Positions 27,107 to 36,636 of a DNA stretch of 64,000 nt are shown in pieces; the first letter of the stretch is position 1; every line of letters starts with the position of its first letter. Source of the stretch: Fischerella thermalis PCC 7521 (lineage in GTDB: Bacteria > Cyanobacteriota > Cyanobacteriia > Cyanobacteriales > Nostocaceae); contig NZ_AJLL01000046.1 of the NCBI RefSeq assembly GCF_000317225.1, positions 19,797-83,796 on the forward strand, written 5' to 3'. The notes beneath the pieces were generated by a model. It was not told the origin of the DNA. It saw only the letters and a program-made list of their open reading frames with translations, and did not search any database. A program made the translations under genes and the position numbers.

Positions 27107-28804
27107 CTAGCATCACCAAGTAGCTAACCTGGTGCTGTTTGCGCTCCCAGCCATATCTCACTTTGCCATTCGCGGTTATAAAACGATTCAGGTGAGAATA
27201 TGGGTTTCAAAACTCACCCTTACACCTGCTTCTCAAAGAGCTTTGGAAATCAGACAATTCAACCTTCCAAGAGTTTGGGTAGGCGAAGGCGTTTGACTTT
27301 GCTCTTTTTGGTTTTGATACTAACCTAGCCTACAAACCTGTAAGCTAAGTACATTTACAGGGGTTTTAAAATAAGGCAGGAGGCAGAGGTCAGATGGCAG
27401 AAGGTATAAAAATTTTCATGTTTAGTTGTGGGATTTTCTCATGAATGGCTGACTTGAAAAAAGCAGCTATCAGTAGACAGAAAGAAAGTTTTTTCATTCG
27501 TTCTGATTGGTGAAGTTGTGTGATGGCTATTTAGTTCTTTATGTTAGTAAAAGGTAAATAATAAAACCTTTTCCTAGACACGTGACTTTTACCTACCACC
27601 AAAGGAATTTAGTGGAATGCAGTGCAACAGGGTAAGAAATAATACAAAAGCTTCTGGCATTAGTGTTATTTCTTATAGCCTAGTTGCCGACCACATATCT
27701 ACCTTTTTCTCCTCAGCAGTCTGTATTAGCGATAACCACCGCTCAGAATTTAGCCTCCTGTTGCCAGTTGTGCTGCTGGTGTTAAAAAGCCTCTTTAGAT
27801 AGCAACAACTAAAACAATTATGGCTCCAAAGATTCGCTTTAGAACCTTTAGGAATTATAATGATTTAGAATGAAACGAACATTTAACTTAGTTTAAGTAT
27901 CTTATCTAAGGAGTAAAACTAGAGAATCTGTATTTGGTTAGAGATGAAGGACAAGAGCTAAAAGTCAGTCGATTTAGAATGGGACTAAATCTATGTCAAT
28001 TTTATATCTGCTGCGCCTGTGAGTAAAAATGTCTAATAGCAGGCATTGATGACTTATTTCCTCTACACTCATCCCCTCCTTAAAATACAGTTCAAGTGTT
28101 TGCTTGAAATAGCATTTGTAACAGTTGTTAATAAGACTGTACAATTTGTTAAGAACCAAAATTCAGGTAACTTTACAAAATAACCATGCAGCTGATGCAA
28201 CTGTGAGATTGTTCGCCAAATTACAAATGATACTTATTTACTGTTCTTAATTCAGTAAGTTTAGGAGGTGTATATAGGAATATTGATTATGCTGTTTGTT
28301 CACCATATTTTTTCTTCAAACAGATGTTAGTAACGCTATGAGGAAAAGTAAACATTAGATCAATGCAAAAAGCATATATATCTATAATTTTTGAAATAGA
28401 AATTCAATTTAAGGTAACTTTATGTTGTAATATTGTGTCCTCTTAAACACTTAATGTGATGTGTCGGGTTCGGCAATTGCTTTAAAACTATCTTCCTTGC
28501 CAATTACAACAAAACACAATTTCGTAACAAAGTAACTGGACTTGATGCAATCACCATAAATACTTGGGTAATAAAACTCAAGTACAATAATTACTCACCA
28601 TTATCTAAATGGAAATGTGTAACACTAGTGACTTGACAAATTAAGTAAGATTGTTACTCAACGACTACCAATAAGACAATATTGAAAAATATGATCCTTG
28701 ACTGAAGAAGTAGTTGCGTTCAAAGGTAAAAATCAAAAACCCAAGGGAATATTTCACATGTGAATGGATGTCAGCAGCCAAAACAGCAAAGTTTTTTTCA
28801 GCAA
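27107..28804. other. Long gene-free region upstream of kaiA
   Basis: About 1.7 kb without a convincing gene separates the CBS kinase from kaiA. 27375-27410 holds a short ggcaggaggcagaggtcagatggcag repeat; the rest is A/T-rich with short unsupported frames. acttg and caagt words around 28571-28591 can pair. In related strands the clock promoter region would lie at the right end. No N-terminal KaiA domain can be read here in any frame, which supports the short KaiA. Confidence 0.6.
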
Positions 28805-29110
28805 ATGACAAAAGCCGAACAACAGGCGTTTTTACAGGAACTCAAATCAGACTACCGCCAGATTCTTATAGATTACTTTACCACAGACAAAACACTGAAG
28901 GAAAAAATTGATAAATTTATCAATGCAGTATTTTGTGCTAATATTCCTGTGCCGCAAATTATAGAAATTCATATGGAACTAATTGATGAATTTTCCAAAC
29001 AGCTAAAATTAGAAGGACGGAGTGACGAAACGTTACTAGACTATCGCTTGACGTTGATTGATATCCTTGCTCACTTGTGTGAACTTTATCGGCGATCGCT
29101 TCTCAAATAA
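28805..29110 (+). CDS. kaiA: Circadian clock protein KaiA, short form
   Basis: KaiA stimulates KaiC autophosphorylation by binding its C-terminal A-loop. The 101-residue product is only the C-terminal four-helix dimerisation and KaiC-binding domain: LKSDYRQILIDYF, KEKIDKFINAVFCANIPVP, EIHMELIDEFSKQLKLEGR and LDYRLTLIDILAHLCELYRR. The N-terminal pseudo-receiver of Synechococcus KaiA is absent, as in Anabaena and Nostoc. I chose the ATG at 28805 (MTKAEQQAFLQEL); an in-frame ATG at 28760 would add 15 Gln-rich residues. kaiB follows after 369 bases, so kaiA and kaiBC may have separate promoters. Confidence 0.95.
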   Translation: MTKAEQQAFLQELKSDYRQILIDYFTTDKTLKEKIDKFINAVFCANIPVPQIIEIHMELIDEFSKQLKLEGRSDETLLDYRLTLIDILAHLCELYRRSLLK

Positions 29111-29479
29111 GTAAGTATATGGCAGATGGCGGATAGAGAAAGACTGAACCTATCTAGTTTATGAGCATAAGCATTTTGGGTTTAATTATGTCTACCTGCT
29201 TAAAATTGAGAGAAGGCTTGCAGATGGCTGGCATAATTACAGTTGAAGCGCACAGTCGACCAGTACCGCTACACAGAATTAAAAGTAAAAAATTAAAACA
29301 ACCAAGTTTGGGATGAGATCTCGATCTCCATTGCGTTGTACTAGTATAGGGAAGCAGAAGGCACAAAGCCCAAATTAAGTCAAAGTTAAGCTTTTTGTCT
29401 TTGAGCCGTAGGTTCACCGTCGTGATCAGCTAGCACACATAGCAGCTGTCTTTACTTTATTATCCCTGACTCTAGCCTT
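29111..29479. other. kaiA-kaiB intergenic region
   Basis: The 369-base gap holds no gene. By analogy with other clock clusters the kaiBC promoter should be here, but no -35/-10 pair or clock-related element was recognised with confidence. A weak inverted pair agctag/agcagct lies near 29430-29450. Confidence 0.4.
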
Positions 29480-29800
29480 ATGAATAAAATAAAAAAGACT
29501 TATGTTCTCAAGTTGTACGTGGCAGGGAATACGGCCAATTCAGTCATGGCACTAAGAACACTTAAAAATATATTAGAACAAGAATTTAAAGGAGTTTATA
29601 CTCTCAAAGTCATAGATGTACTCAAAAACCCACAATTGGCAGAAGAAGATAAAATATTAGCCACACCAACATTATCTAAAATATTGCCCCCACCAGTTCG
29701 GAAAATTATTGGTGATTTATCAGACAGAGAAAGAGTATTGATTGGTTTAGACTTACTTTACGAAGAGTTAACAGAAGACGAACAATTCCAAACAGAATAG
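29480..29800 (+). CDS. kaiB: Circadian clock protein KaiB
   Basis: KaiB binds the CI ring of phosphorylated KaiC after switching fold, and sequesters KaiA. The 106-residue protein has the thioredoxin-like KaiB signature: [52 protein letters not shown] and [24 protein letters not shown]. The acidic tail ([11 protein letters not shown]) is typical. Length matches Synechococcus and Anabaena KaiB. kaiC follows 83 bases downstream, so kaiBC is probably one operon. Confidence 0.97.
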   Translation: MNKIKKTYVLKLYVAGNTANSVMALRTLKNILEQEFKGVYTLKVIDVLKNPQLAEEDKILATPTLSKILPPPVRKIIGDLSDRERVLIGLDLLYEELTEDEQFQTE

Positions 29801-29883
29801 ATATATAAATAGATAAAACTAAGTCTCAACATTTATTAATATAATAACTGGGTTGAACTCCCATTTGTTAAGTATAAAAAAAG

Positions 29884-31452
29884 ATGAGAGAAAAAGACCA
29901 ACCAGAGAAAAACAATGCACCTCTATTTGGTGGTGTAGAAAAAATTCGTACGATGATAGAGGGGTTTGACGACATTAGTCATGGTGGATTACCGGTAGGT
30001 AGAACTACTCTGGTCAGCGGTACCTCTGGAACTGGCAAAACGTTATTTTCTCTCCAGTTTCTTTTCAACGGTATTAGCTATTTTGAAGAACCAGGGGTGT
30101 TCGTCACTTTTGAAGAATCGCCTCATGATATCATAAAAAACGCACATATTTTTGGTTGGGATTTGCAAGGCTTAATCAACGATGGGAAGTTATTTATCTT
30201 GGATGCTTCTCCTGACCCAGAAGGACAAGATATTGTTGGTAACTTTGACCTTTCAGCATTGATCGAACGCTTGCAATATGCCATCCGCAAATATAGAGCC
30301 AAAAGAGTAGTGATCGACTCCATCACAGCCGTATTTCAGCAATATGAGGCTGTTGGAGTCATAAGGCGTGAAATTTTCCGTTTGGTAGCCCGACTCAAAC
30401 AACTTAATGTTATCACTATCATCACCACAGAACGTACAGAGGAATATGGACCAGTTGCTTGTTTTGGGGTAGAAGAATTTGTTTCCGACAACGTAGTAAT
30501 TGTCCGCAACGTCTTGGAAGGGGAACGTCGTCGTCGTACCGTCGAAATTTTGAAATTGCGTGGTACAACACACATGAAAGGCGAATATCCTTTCACAATT
30601 ACGAATGAAGGAGTCAATATTTTCCCACTTGGGGCAATGCGTTTAACTCAAAGGTCTTCCAACGTGCGGGTATCTTCTGGGGTTAAAACCTTAGATGATA
30701 TGTGTGGCGGTGGTTTCTTTAAAGATTCAATCATCTTGGCAACAGGAGCAACAGGAACAGGTAAGACATTATTAGTCAGCAAATTTATTCAAAATGGCTG
30801 CCAAAATGGCGAACGGGCAATACTATTTGCCTACGAAGAATCGCGCGCTCAACTCTCACGTAACGCCTCATCTTGGGGTATAGAGTTTGAGGATTTAGAA
30901 CGTCAAGGTTTGCTAAAAATAATTTGTACCTATCCTGAATCAACTGGCTTAGAAGACCACTTACAAATTATTAAGTCAGAAATTGCTGATTTTAAACCTT
31001 CTCGAATTGCCATTGATTCGCTCTCAGCATTGGCGCGGGGTGTAAGTAATAATGCATTTCGACAATTTGTAATTGGTGTCACGGGTTACGCCAAGCAAGA
31101 AGAAATCACAGGCTTTTTTACTAATACAACCGATCAATTTATGGGTTCGCATTCGATTACCGACTCCCATATTTCCACAATTACTGACACCATCTTGATG
31201 TTGCAGTATGTAGAAATTCGTGGAGAAATGGCACGGGCAATCAATGTATTTAAAATGCGCGGTTCTTGGCACGATAAGGGTATTCGTGAATACAATATCA
31301 CAGCAGATGGACCGGAAATTAAAGATTCTTTCCGCAATTATGAAAGAATTGTCAGCGGAGCGCCGACTCGCGTTAGTATCGATGAAAAAGCTGAACTGTC
31401 TCGCATTGTCAAGAGTTTTCAAGACAAAGACAGCAGTGATGCTTCCAGTTAG
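29884..31452 (+). CDS. kaiC: Circadian clock ATPase/kinase KaiC
   Basis: KaiC is the hexameric double-RecA ATPase whose phosphorylation cycle keeps time. The 522-residue protein keeps Synechococcus numbering: CI Walker A GTSGTGKT (46-53), catalytic Glu77-Glu78 in TFEES, CII Walker A GATGTGKT (288-295), the CII glutamates in AYEES, and phosphosites Ser431-Thr432 in SHISTITD. The C-terminal tail carrying the KaiA-binding A-loop is present. All key residues are intact, so a working oscillator is expected despite the short KaiA. hgdD starts 65 bases after the stop on the same strand. Confidence 0.98.
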   Translation: MREKDQPEKNNAPLFGGVEKIRTMIEGFDDISHGGLPVGRTTLVSGTSGTGKTLFSLQFLFNGISYFEEPGVFVTFEESPHDIIKNAHIFGWDLQGLINDGKLFILDASPDPEGQDIVGNFDLSALIERLQYAIRKYRAKRVVIDSITAVFQQYEAVGVIRREIFRLVARLKQLNVITIITTERTEEYGPVACFGVEEFVSDNVVIVRNVLEGERRRRTVEILKLRGTTHMKGEYPFTITNEGVNIFPLGAMRLTQRSSNVRVSSGVKTLDDMCGGGFFKDSIILATGATGTGKTLLVSKFIQNGCQNGERAILFAYEESRAQLSRNASSWGIEFEDLERQGLLKIICTYPESTGLEDHLQIIKSEIADFKPSRIAIDSLSALARGVSNNAFRQFVIGVTGYAKQEEITGFFTNTTDQFMGSHSITDSHISTITDTILMLQYVEIRGEMARAINVFKMRGSWHDKGIREYNITADGPEIKDSFRNYERIVSGAPTRVSIDEKAELSRIVKSFQDKDSSDASS

Positions 31453-31517
31453 CGTCGTGTTATATTCTGTGTGAAAAAACGGTATGAAGCCGCCTTATTT
31501 TTGTGTGAGGGGATGCG

Positions 31518-33725
31518 GTGAAAGGACAGATTATATTCTATAGTTTCTTACCTGGTGTAACAGCAGCAGTACTAACCACTCAACCAACTTGGGCGCAGCA
31601 GGTTGTTAACCCCAGTATTTCTACTCCTGTAGAGGGTGGAGATTTAGTAGCAGAAAATACTAGTTCTGTAACTAATTTGCCGACCACCATCAAACCAGTA
31701 GCACTAGGGGAACTGAAGACAATTAACATGCAACGGTTTGCAACTCAAGATGTTAACAAAATAGCTACTAAAACAGTTGCTCTACCAATAGGAAAAATTT
31801 CTTTTCAGGACGTGCCAAGTGTTTTCAGCTTAGCAGCAAATCCGTACCAAACCCAGCCAATAGATAGCAATCAACTTGCTTCTGCGATCTTTGATAGCAA
31901 CTTGCAGCCAGAAATTATGCAAGTCGCTTCCTTTGAAGATGGTACTCAGCACGGGTGGCAAAGTCCTACTAAAACTGAAGTTGGTTTAGAGAAAAACTCT
32001 GTGCAGCAGACTACATCATCGTCTCAAGTCAGGGAAAAGCTGCGTGAAGTCAGGATTAGCAGAAACTCAACTCTAGAAACATTGCCAATAGAGACAACTG
32101 ATGCGATCGCGACTCAGCAATCACCTAAATCTTCAGTCACACCAGTACCATTAAAACAAAATCCTGATTTACAAGCCTCAGCTTTTTTAAAAAATGTCGC
32201 TAGAGGTTCAGGTTCGGCAAAGCTATTGGAAACCGAGAATTGTTCACCAGATACGACTAGTTGTTCTCCACAAAATTACCCTCAGCAACTAGTATCGCAA
32301 GCAGTTTCTCCGACACCGACAGCACCAACAATCAACAATCAACAAAAACGAACCATACCTCCACCTGATTACCTCAACCCTGACAAAAGCAACCCCTTGC
32401 TCTTTCCTACCAGACCAGAGGAAGTCAGACAAAAGGGAACCCAGCCAATTACCCTAGAACAAGCTGTAGAGCTAGCACAACGCAATAATACACAACTACA
32501 AATAGCTTTACTAGAACTAGAAAGAGCTAAAGCCGCTTTGCGAGAGGCTCAAGCAGCTTTATTTCCCACTGTTGACTTGAGTGCTGGTATTACCCGTCAG
32601 CAATCTGCTCAAAGTCAACTCTCCTCAGAAATACGACAACAACAAGAAGAGGGTTTACCACCAGAACTTCGTAGTCAATCCACCGATGAACCGAGTACAT
32701 CCTTTAGTGGTCAAGCACAACTTATTTATAATATCTATACATCAGGCAGACGCTCAGCCAACATAGGAGCCGCTGAGGAACAGTTACGCTTCCAAGAATT
32801 GAATGTGGCAAATCAATCTGAGGAAATTCGCCTCAATGTTGCCCAAAATTACTACAATCTGCAAGAAGCAGACGAAAATGTACGCATTCGTCAGTCTGCT
32901 GTGAGAAATGCTGAGGTGACTTTGCGCGATGCCCAAGCTCTAGAAAGGGCGGGTGTAGGTACTCAGTTTGACGTACTGCGAGCGCAGGTAACTTTGGCAA
33001 ATGCTCAACAACAACTGAGTCAAGCATTGTCTCAGCAAAGAATCGCCCGCAGTCAGTTAGCCACTACATTAAATATTCCAGATGCCCTGAGTGTCAATGC
33101 CGCAGACCCTGTCAGATTGGCGGGTCTTTGGAATTTGCCACTAGAAGACACTATTCTACTAGCTTATCAAAACCGCCCGGAATTGCAACAACAGTTAGCA
33201 CAACGTAATCTTAGCGAACAGAGACGGCGTTTAGCACTGGCAGATTTAGGACCACAAATCAGCTTAGTTGCTAGTTATAACTTGTTAGATCAGTTTGATG
33301 ATAGTATTAGCGTTACCGATGGTTATTCGCTAGGAGTGCAAGCCACTCTCAATTTATACGATGGGGGAGCAGCCAGAGCCAGAGCTGATCAGCAAAGAGC
33401 TAATATTAGGATTGCTGAAACTCAGTTTAACGATACACGCAATCAAATCCGCTTCCAGGTAGAGCAAGCCTATTCGGAATTAAGAGCCAATTTAGACCGA
33501 GTGAACACCGCTAATATTGCTTTAGAACAAGCCAGAGAATCTTTGCGCTTGGCGCGTTTGCGATTCCAAGCAGGTGTGGGAACTCAAACAGATGTAATTG
33601 CTGCTGAGGATGATCTGACAGAAGCAGAAGGCAACGTTGTCAGCGCCATTTTGTCTTATAATCGCGCTCTGGCTAGTTTGCAAAGATCTGTAACTGCCAG
33701 AGGATTAAGTAGAATTGCTCAGTAG
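31518..33725 (+). CDS. hgdD: TolC-family outer membrane efflux protein, HgdD-like
   Basis: The 735-residue protein has a signal peptide (cleavage likely after TWAQ, residue about 27), a long Ser/Thr/Gln-rich segment (about 30-300), then a TolC/OEP fold: TLEQAVELAQRNNTQLQIAL, a repeat unit with helices such as NVAQNYYNLQEADENVRIRQ, and a second half ending ARLRFQAGVGTQTDVIAAEDDL. TolC proteins form the outer channel of secretion and efflux systems; in Anabaena, HgdD exports heterocyst glycolipids with DevBCA. The position just after kaiC matches the Anabaena kaiABC-hgdD order as I recall it. Start is a GTG preceded by gagggg. Confidence 0.88.
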   Translation: MKGQIIFYSFLPGVTAAVLTTQPTWAQQVVNPSISTPVEGGDLVAENTSSVTNLPTTIKPVALGELKTINMQRFATQDVNKIATKTVALPIGKISFQDVPSVFSLAANPYQTQPIDSNQLASAIFDSNLQPEIMQVASFEDGTQHGWQSPTKTEVGLEKNSVQQTTSSSQVREKLREVRISRNSTLETLPIETTDAIATQQSPKSSVTPVPLKQNPDLQASAFLKNVARGSGSAKLLETENCSPDTTSCSPQNYPQQLVSQAVSPTPTAPTINNQQKRTIPPPDYLNPDKSNPLLFPTRPEEVRQKGTQPITLEQAVELAQRNNTQLQIALLELERAKAALREAQAALFPTVDLSAGITRQQSAQSQLSSEIRQQQEEGLPPELRSQSTDEPSTSFSGQAQLIYNIYTSGRRSANIGAAEEQLRFQELNVANQSEEIRLNVAQNYYNLQEADENVRIRQSAVRNAEVTLRDAQALERAGVGTQFDVLRAQVTLANAQQQLSQALSQQRIARSQLATTLNIPDALSVNAADPVRLAGLWNLPLEDTILLAYQNRPELQQQLAQRNLSEQRRRLALADLGPQISLVASYNLLDQFDDSISVTDGYSLGVQATLNLYDGGAARARADQQRANIRIAETQFNDTRNQIRFQVEQAYSELRANLDRVNTANIALEQARESLRLARLRFQAGVGTQTDVIAAEDDLTEAEGNVVSAILSYNRALASLQRSVTARGLSRIAQ

Positions 33726-33824
33726 GCAAGGATTATTGGAGATGGGGAGATGGGGAGTGTGAGGGGTGTGATATTTCCCTTGTCTTCCTTGTCCTCCGTG
33801 TCCCTAATCCCCGACCCCTTGCAA
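33726..33824. repeat. STRR between convergent hgdD and kinase gene
   Basis: The gap holds gagatgggga and gaggggtgtg units (33738-33772) followed by their pyrimidine-rich counterpart, cttgtcttccttgtcc (33779-33796). The two halves can form an imperfect hairpin between the convergent stops. The same words make up the inserts found inside genes in this window. Confidence 0.7.
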
Positions 33825-36089
33825 TTAACCATTCAGAACCTTTTGTAAAGTCAGTAATAATTCTTTGACAGTGTAAGGTTTTGATATAAATCCGCTGATA
33901 TTGGTAGTTGATGCTTGCGCTAACTTACTGCTGGAGGCTAGTCCGCTAGTAGCAACAATTTTGACTGACGGATTGATTTTTTGTAAGGTACGAATAGCTG
34001 TTAAACCGTCTAGAGACGGTAGCATGATATCCATGAGGACGGCACTAATTTTGTCCCGATTCTGAGCATATAATGCGATCGCTTCAATACCATCACTAGC
34101 CACTAAGGTTTTGTAGTTATGAGTTTCTAGTGATGCTCTTGTAATCTCTTGAATCGCAGGTTCATCATCTACTACCAAAATCAATTCTTCTTTACCTGCT
34201 AGCGGTTCTAACTGTGGTGTTGACTCTATTTGTATTTTCTGTGCTGCTGGCAAGTAAACCTTAAATTGAGTACCACGCCCTACTTCACTATAGACATTGA
34301 CAAAACCACCATGGCTTTTGACAATACCAATAACTGTGGAAAGTCCTAAACCCGTACCTTTGCCTAATTCTTTGGTCGTGAAAAATGGTTCAAAAATTCT
34401 CTCGACGATTTCTCTGGGAATACCAACACCAGTATCTGCCACAGTAACCACAGTGTAAGGGCCGACTTTGGCGTCCAAGTTCATGCGAGCATAGTTTTCA
34501 TCAATCAAGAGATTTTCTGCTGAAATCGTCAAACTCCCACCATCAGGCATGGCATCACGGGCGTTGACACAAAGATTCATCAGCACTTGATGTAGTTGTG
34601 TGCTGTCTCCATAAACTGTCCATAAATCTGGCGCTACATCTATACACACTTCAATGGATCTGGGGAAAGTTTGTTTGATAATCTTGACAACTTCCCGGAT
34701 TAAGTGCTTGACTTGCAGAGTCATGCGCTTACCTTCCACACCCCGGGCAAAAGACAAAACTTGCTTGACTAAATCAGCACCACGTCTAGCACTGTCTTCG
34801 AGTATTTCTAGCAGATGTTCATGTTCGGAATAAATATTAGGGAATTTCAGTGGTAACAGTTGAGATACAGCCAGAATCGGTGTGAGAATATTGTTGAGAT
34901 CGTGGGCAATACCACTGGCCAAAGTACCGATACTTTCTAGACGTTGGGCGCGAAATAATTGTGTTTCTAGCTGTTTTTTCTCAGTAATGTCTGTATCAAC
35001 AGTGAGAATAGATTTTGGTGTACCGTCTTCTTGACAAACTAAACTCCAGCGACTGGAAACTAAAACTTTCTTACCACTTTTGGTAACTCTAGGTAGTTCC
35101 CCCTGCCATTTACCTTGATTAATCACTGTCAAAAGTGCTATTTCCACTTCCTCTGGGGGTTCATCATCATATAAAAGTTCCACAACTTTTTTGCCGTAAG
35201 CTTCCTGTACCAGCCAGCCGTAAAGATTTTCCGCGCCTTTGTTCCACAAAATAACGCGATTATCTAAATCTCGGACAAAAATTGCATCTGTAGTTACATC
35301 CAACAGTGCAGCTTGTTCGCGGATTTTTTCTTCAGCAAGTTTGCGATCGCTGATGTCAATACTGGCACAAGTTACCCCAATAACTTCTTGTGCTTCATTT
35401 CGCAATGGTTCTACTGTCAAATCAAAATATCGTATTCCCTGTGCAGTAGTTATTGATACTTCTTTTCTGATTCCTATTCCCGTTGACAGGACACGTTGTT
35501 TAATGTCAAAAACTAGTTGGGCATCAGCCGCAGCAGTTAGGTCTAAATCTCGTTTGCCTAAAATTTCTTCGTTAATAAAACCCGGTGAAGTATTGTAAAC
35601 CCAGGTATAACGTAATTCTTTATCTTGGTTGAAAACAACAATGGGGGAGTTTTTGAGTGCGACTCGAAATCTTTCCTCACTTTGACGCAATGCTTCTTCA
35701 ATTCTTTGTCTTTCAATGGCGTAGCGCATACAACGCACTAATAAATCACCACTTACCTGTCCTTTAACCAGATAATCCTGCGCTCCCTCCTGCATAGCTC
35801 TAAGAGCCAAATTCTCATCATCTAAACCAGTCAGCACAATGATCGGAATAGCTGGTGCTTGACGGTGTAAAGTAATAAAAGTTTCCAAACCTTGACTATC
35901 TGGCAAAGAAAGATCGAGTAAAATGACATCAAAGCTTTCTTGATTGAGCAACTTCAGTGTCCTGTCTAATCGCTCAACAGGCATCAATTCAAACTGTGCA
36001 GTAGTGACATCCCACAAGAATTCTTGCAACAGACGGACATCACCGGGATTGTCTTCTACCAACAATACTTTGATTGGTTGTTCTGGCAT
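33825..36089 (-). CDS. Hybrid histidine kinase (REC-PAS-PAS-HisKA-HATPase-REC)
   Basis: The 754-residue protein starts with a complete receiver (Asp59 in [11 protein letters not shown], acidic EDNPGD), followed by two PAS domains (about 140-250 and 258-372), HisKA with [10 protein letters not shown] (His396), HATPase_c with [21 protein letters not shown] and GTGLGLS, and a C-terminal receiver (Asp687 in [13 protein letters not shown]). Both receivers look active, so a multistep relay is likely. There are no membrane spans. It is the last gene of a three-gene set on the minus strand, 94 STRR-bearing bases after the Rcp1-type regulator. The signal sensed is unknown. Confidence 0.93.
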   Translation of the reverse strand: MPEQPIKVLLVEDNPGDVRLLQEFLWDVTTAQFELMPVERLDRTLKLLNQESFDVILLDLSLPDSQGLETFITLHRQAPAIPIIVLTGLDDENLALRAMQEGAQDYLVKGQVSGDLLVRCMRYAIERQRIEEALRQSEERFRVALKNSPIVVFNQDKELRYTWVYNTSPGFINEEILGKRDLDLTAAADAQLVFDIKQRVLSTGIGIRKEVSITTAQGIRYFDLTVEPLRNEAQEVIGVTCASIDISDRKLAEEKIREQAALLDVTTDAIFVRDLDNRVILWNKGAENLYGWLVQEAYGKKVVELLYDDEPPEEVEIALLTVINQGKWQGELPRVTKSGKKVLVSSRWSLVCQEDGTPKSILTVDTDITEKKQLETQLFRAQRLESIGTLASGIAHDLNNILTPILAVSQLLPLKFPNIYSEHEHLLEILEDSARRGADLVKQVLSFARGVEGKRMTLQVKHLIREVVKIIKQTFPRSIEVCIDVAPDLWTVYGDSTQLHQVLMNLCVNARDAMPDGGSLTISAENLLIDENYARMNLDAKVGPYTVVTVADTGVGIPREIVERIFEPFFTTKELGKGTGLGLSTVIGIVKSHGGFVNVYSEVGRGTQFKVYLPAAQKIQIESTPQLEPLAGKEELILVVDDEPAIQEITRASLETHNYKTLVASDGIEAIALYAQNRDKISAVLMDIMLPSLDGLTAIRTLQKINPSVKIVATSGLASSSKLAQASTTNISGFISKPYTVKELLLTLQKVLNG

Positions 36090-36183
36090 TCTTAGTCATT
36101 TGTCATTGGTTGTTTGTTGATTGTTAGTGGTTGGTGGTTGATAATAATCCCACCACCCCATCACCCCATCACCCCACCTCTCC
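36090..36183. repeat. STRR between the regulator and kinase genes
   Basis: tcatttgtcattggttg, gttagtggttggtggttg and three tandem atcacccc-type units (36148-36173) fill the 94-base gap between two genes of one putative operon. The repeat separates reading frames without an obvious terminator. Confidence 0.7.
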
Positions 36184-36636
36184 CTACTCCGGCGGCAGCT
36201 TGACAATGGTAAACCAGAAGTTCTCTATAGATTGTACAATTTTGACAAATTGGTCAAAGTCAACTGGCTTGGTAATATAGCAGTTAGCAGAGAGATTATA
36301 GACCTTGAGAACATCTTCTTCTGCTTGAGAAGTTGTTAGCACAACTACGGGAATTCGCTTTAGTTTTTCATCTGCTTTAATTTCTGCTAAAACTTCCCTG
36401 CCATCTTTTTTCGGTAGATTTAAATCTAGCAAAACAATATCTGGGTGAGGAACATTAGCATATTTGCCTTCTCTACGTAGAAACGCGATCGCTTCTACGC
36501 CATCTTCAACTATATTTAAGTTTACAGAGATTTTGCTGTCTTCTAAGGCAATTTTGGTCAACTCTACATCACCGGGATTGTCTTCTATTAACAAAATCTC
36601 AATAGGCATAACATCTATTAAAGTATTTACATTCAC
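36184..36636 (-). CDS. Rcp1-type response regulator
   Basis: The protein is a single receiver domain of the type paired with cyanobacterial phytochromes (Rcp1-like): [15 protein letters not shown], phospho-acceptor Asp in [14 protein letters not shown], the [12 protein letters not shown] switch Thr-Thr-Ser, and the Lys in [11 protein letters not shown]. There is no output domain, so it signals by protein contact or phosphotransfer. The 150-codon start is a GTG at 36636 that overlaps the upstream kinase stop by 4 bases (GTGA), suggesting translational coupling; an ATG at 36609 is an alternative. Pairing with the GAF/PAS kinase upstream is strongly implied. Confidence 0.93.
   Translation of the reverse strand: MNVNTLIDVMPIEILLIEDNPGDVELTKIALEDSKISVNLNIVEDGVEAIAFLRREGKYANVPHPDIVLLDLNLPKKDGREVLAEIKADEKLKRIPVVVLTTSQAEEDVLKVYNLSANCYITKPVDFDQFVKIVQSIENFWFTIVKLPPE

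Noticed and set aside
27107..28804. Hidden N-terminal domain of KaiA or another gene in the long gap
   Set aside because: No frame longer than about 60 codons exists on either strand, and none shows receiver-like or other known motifs.
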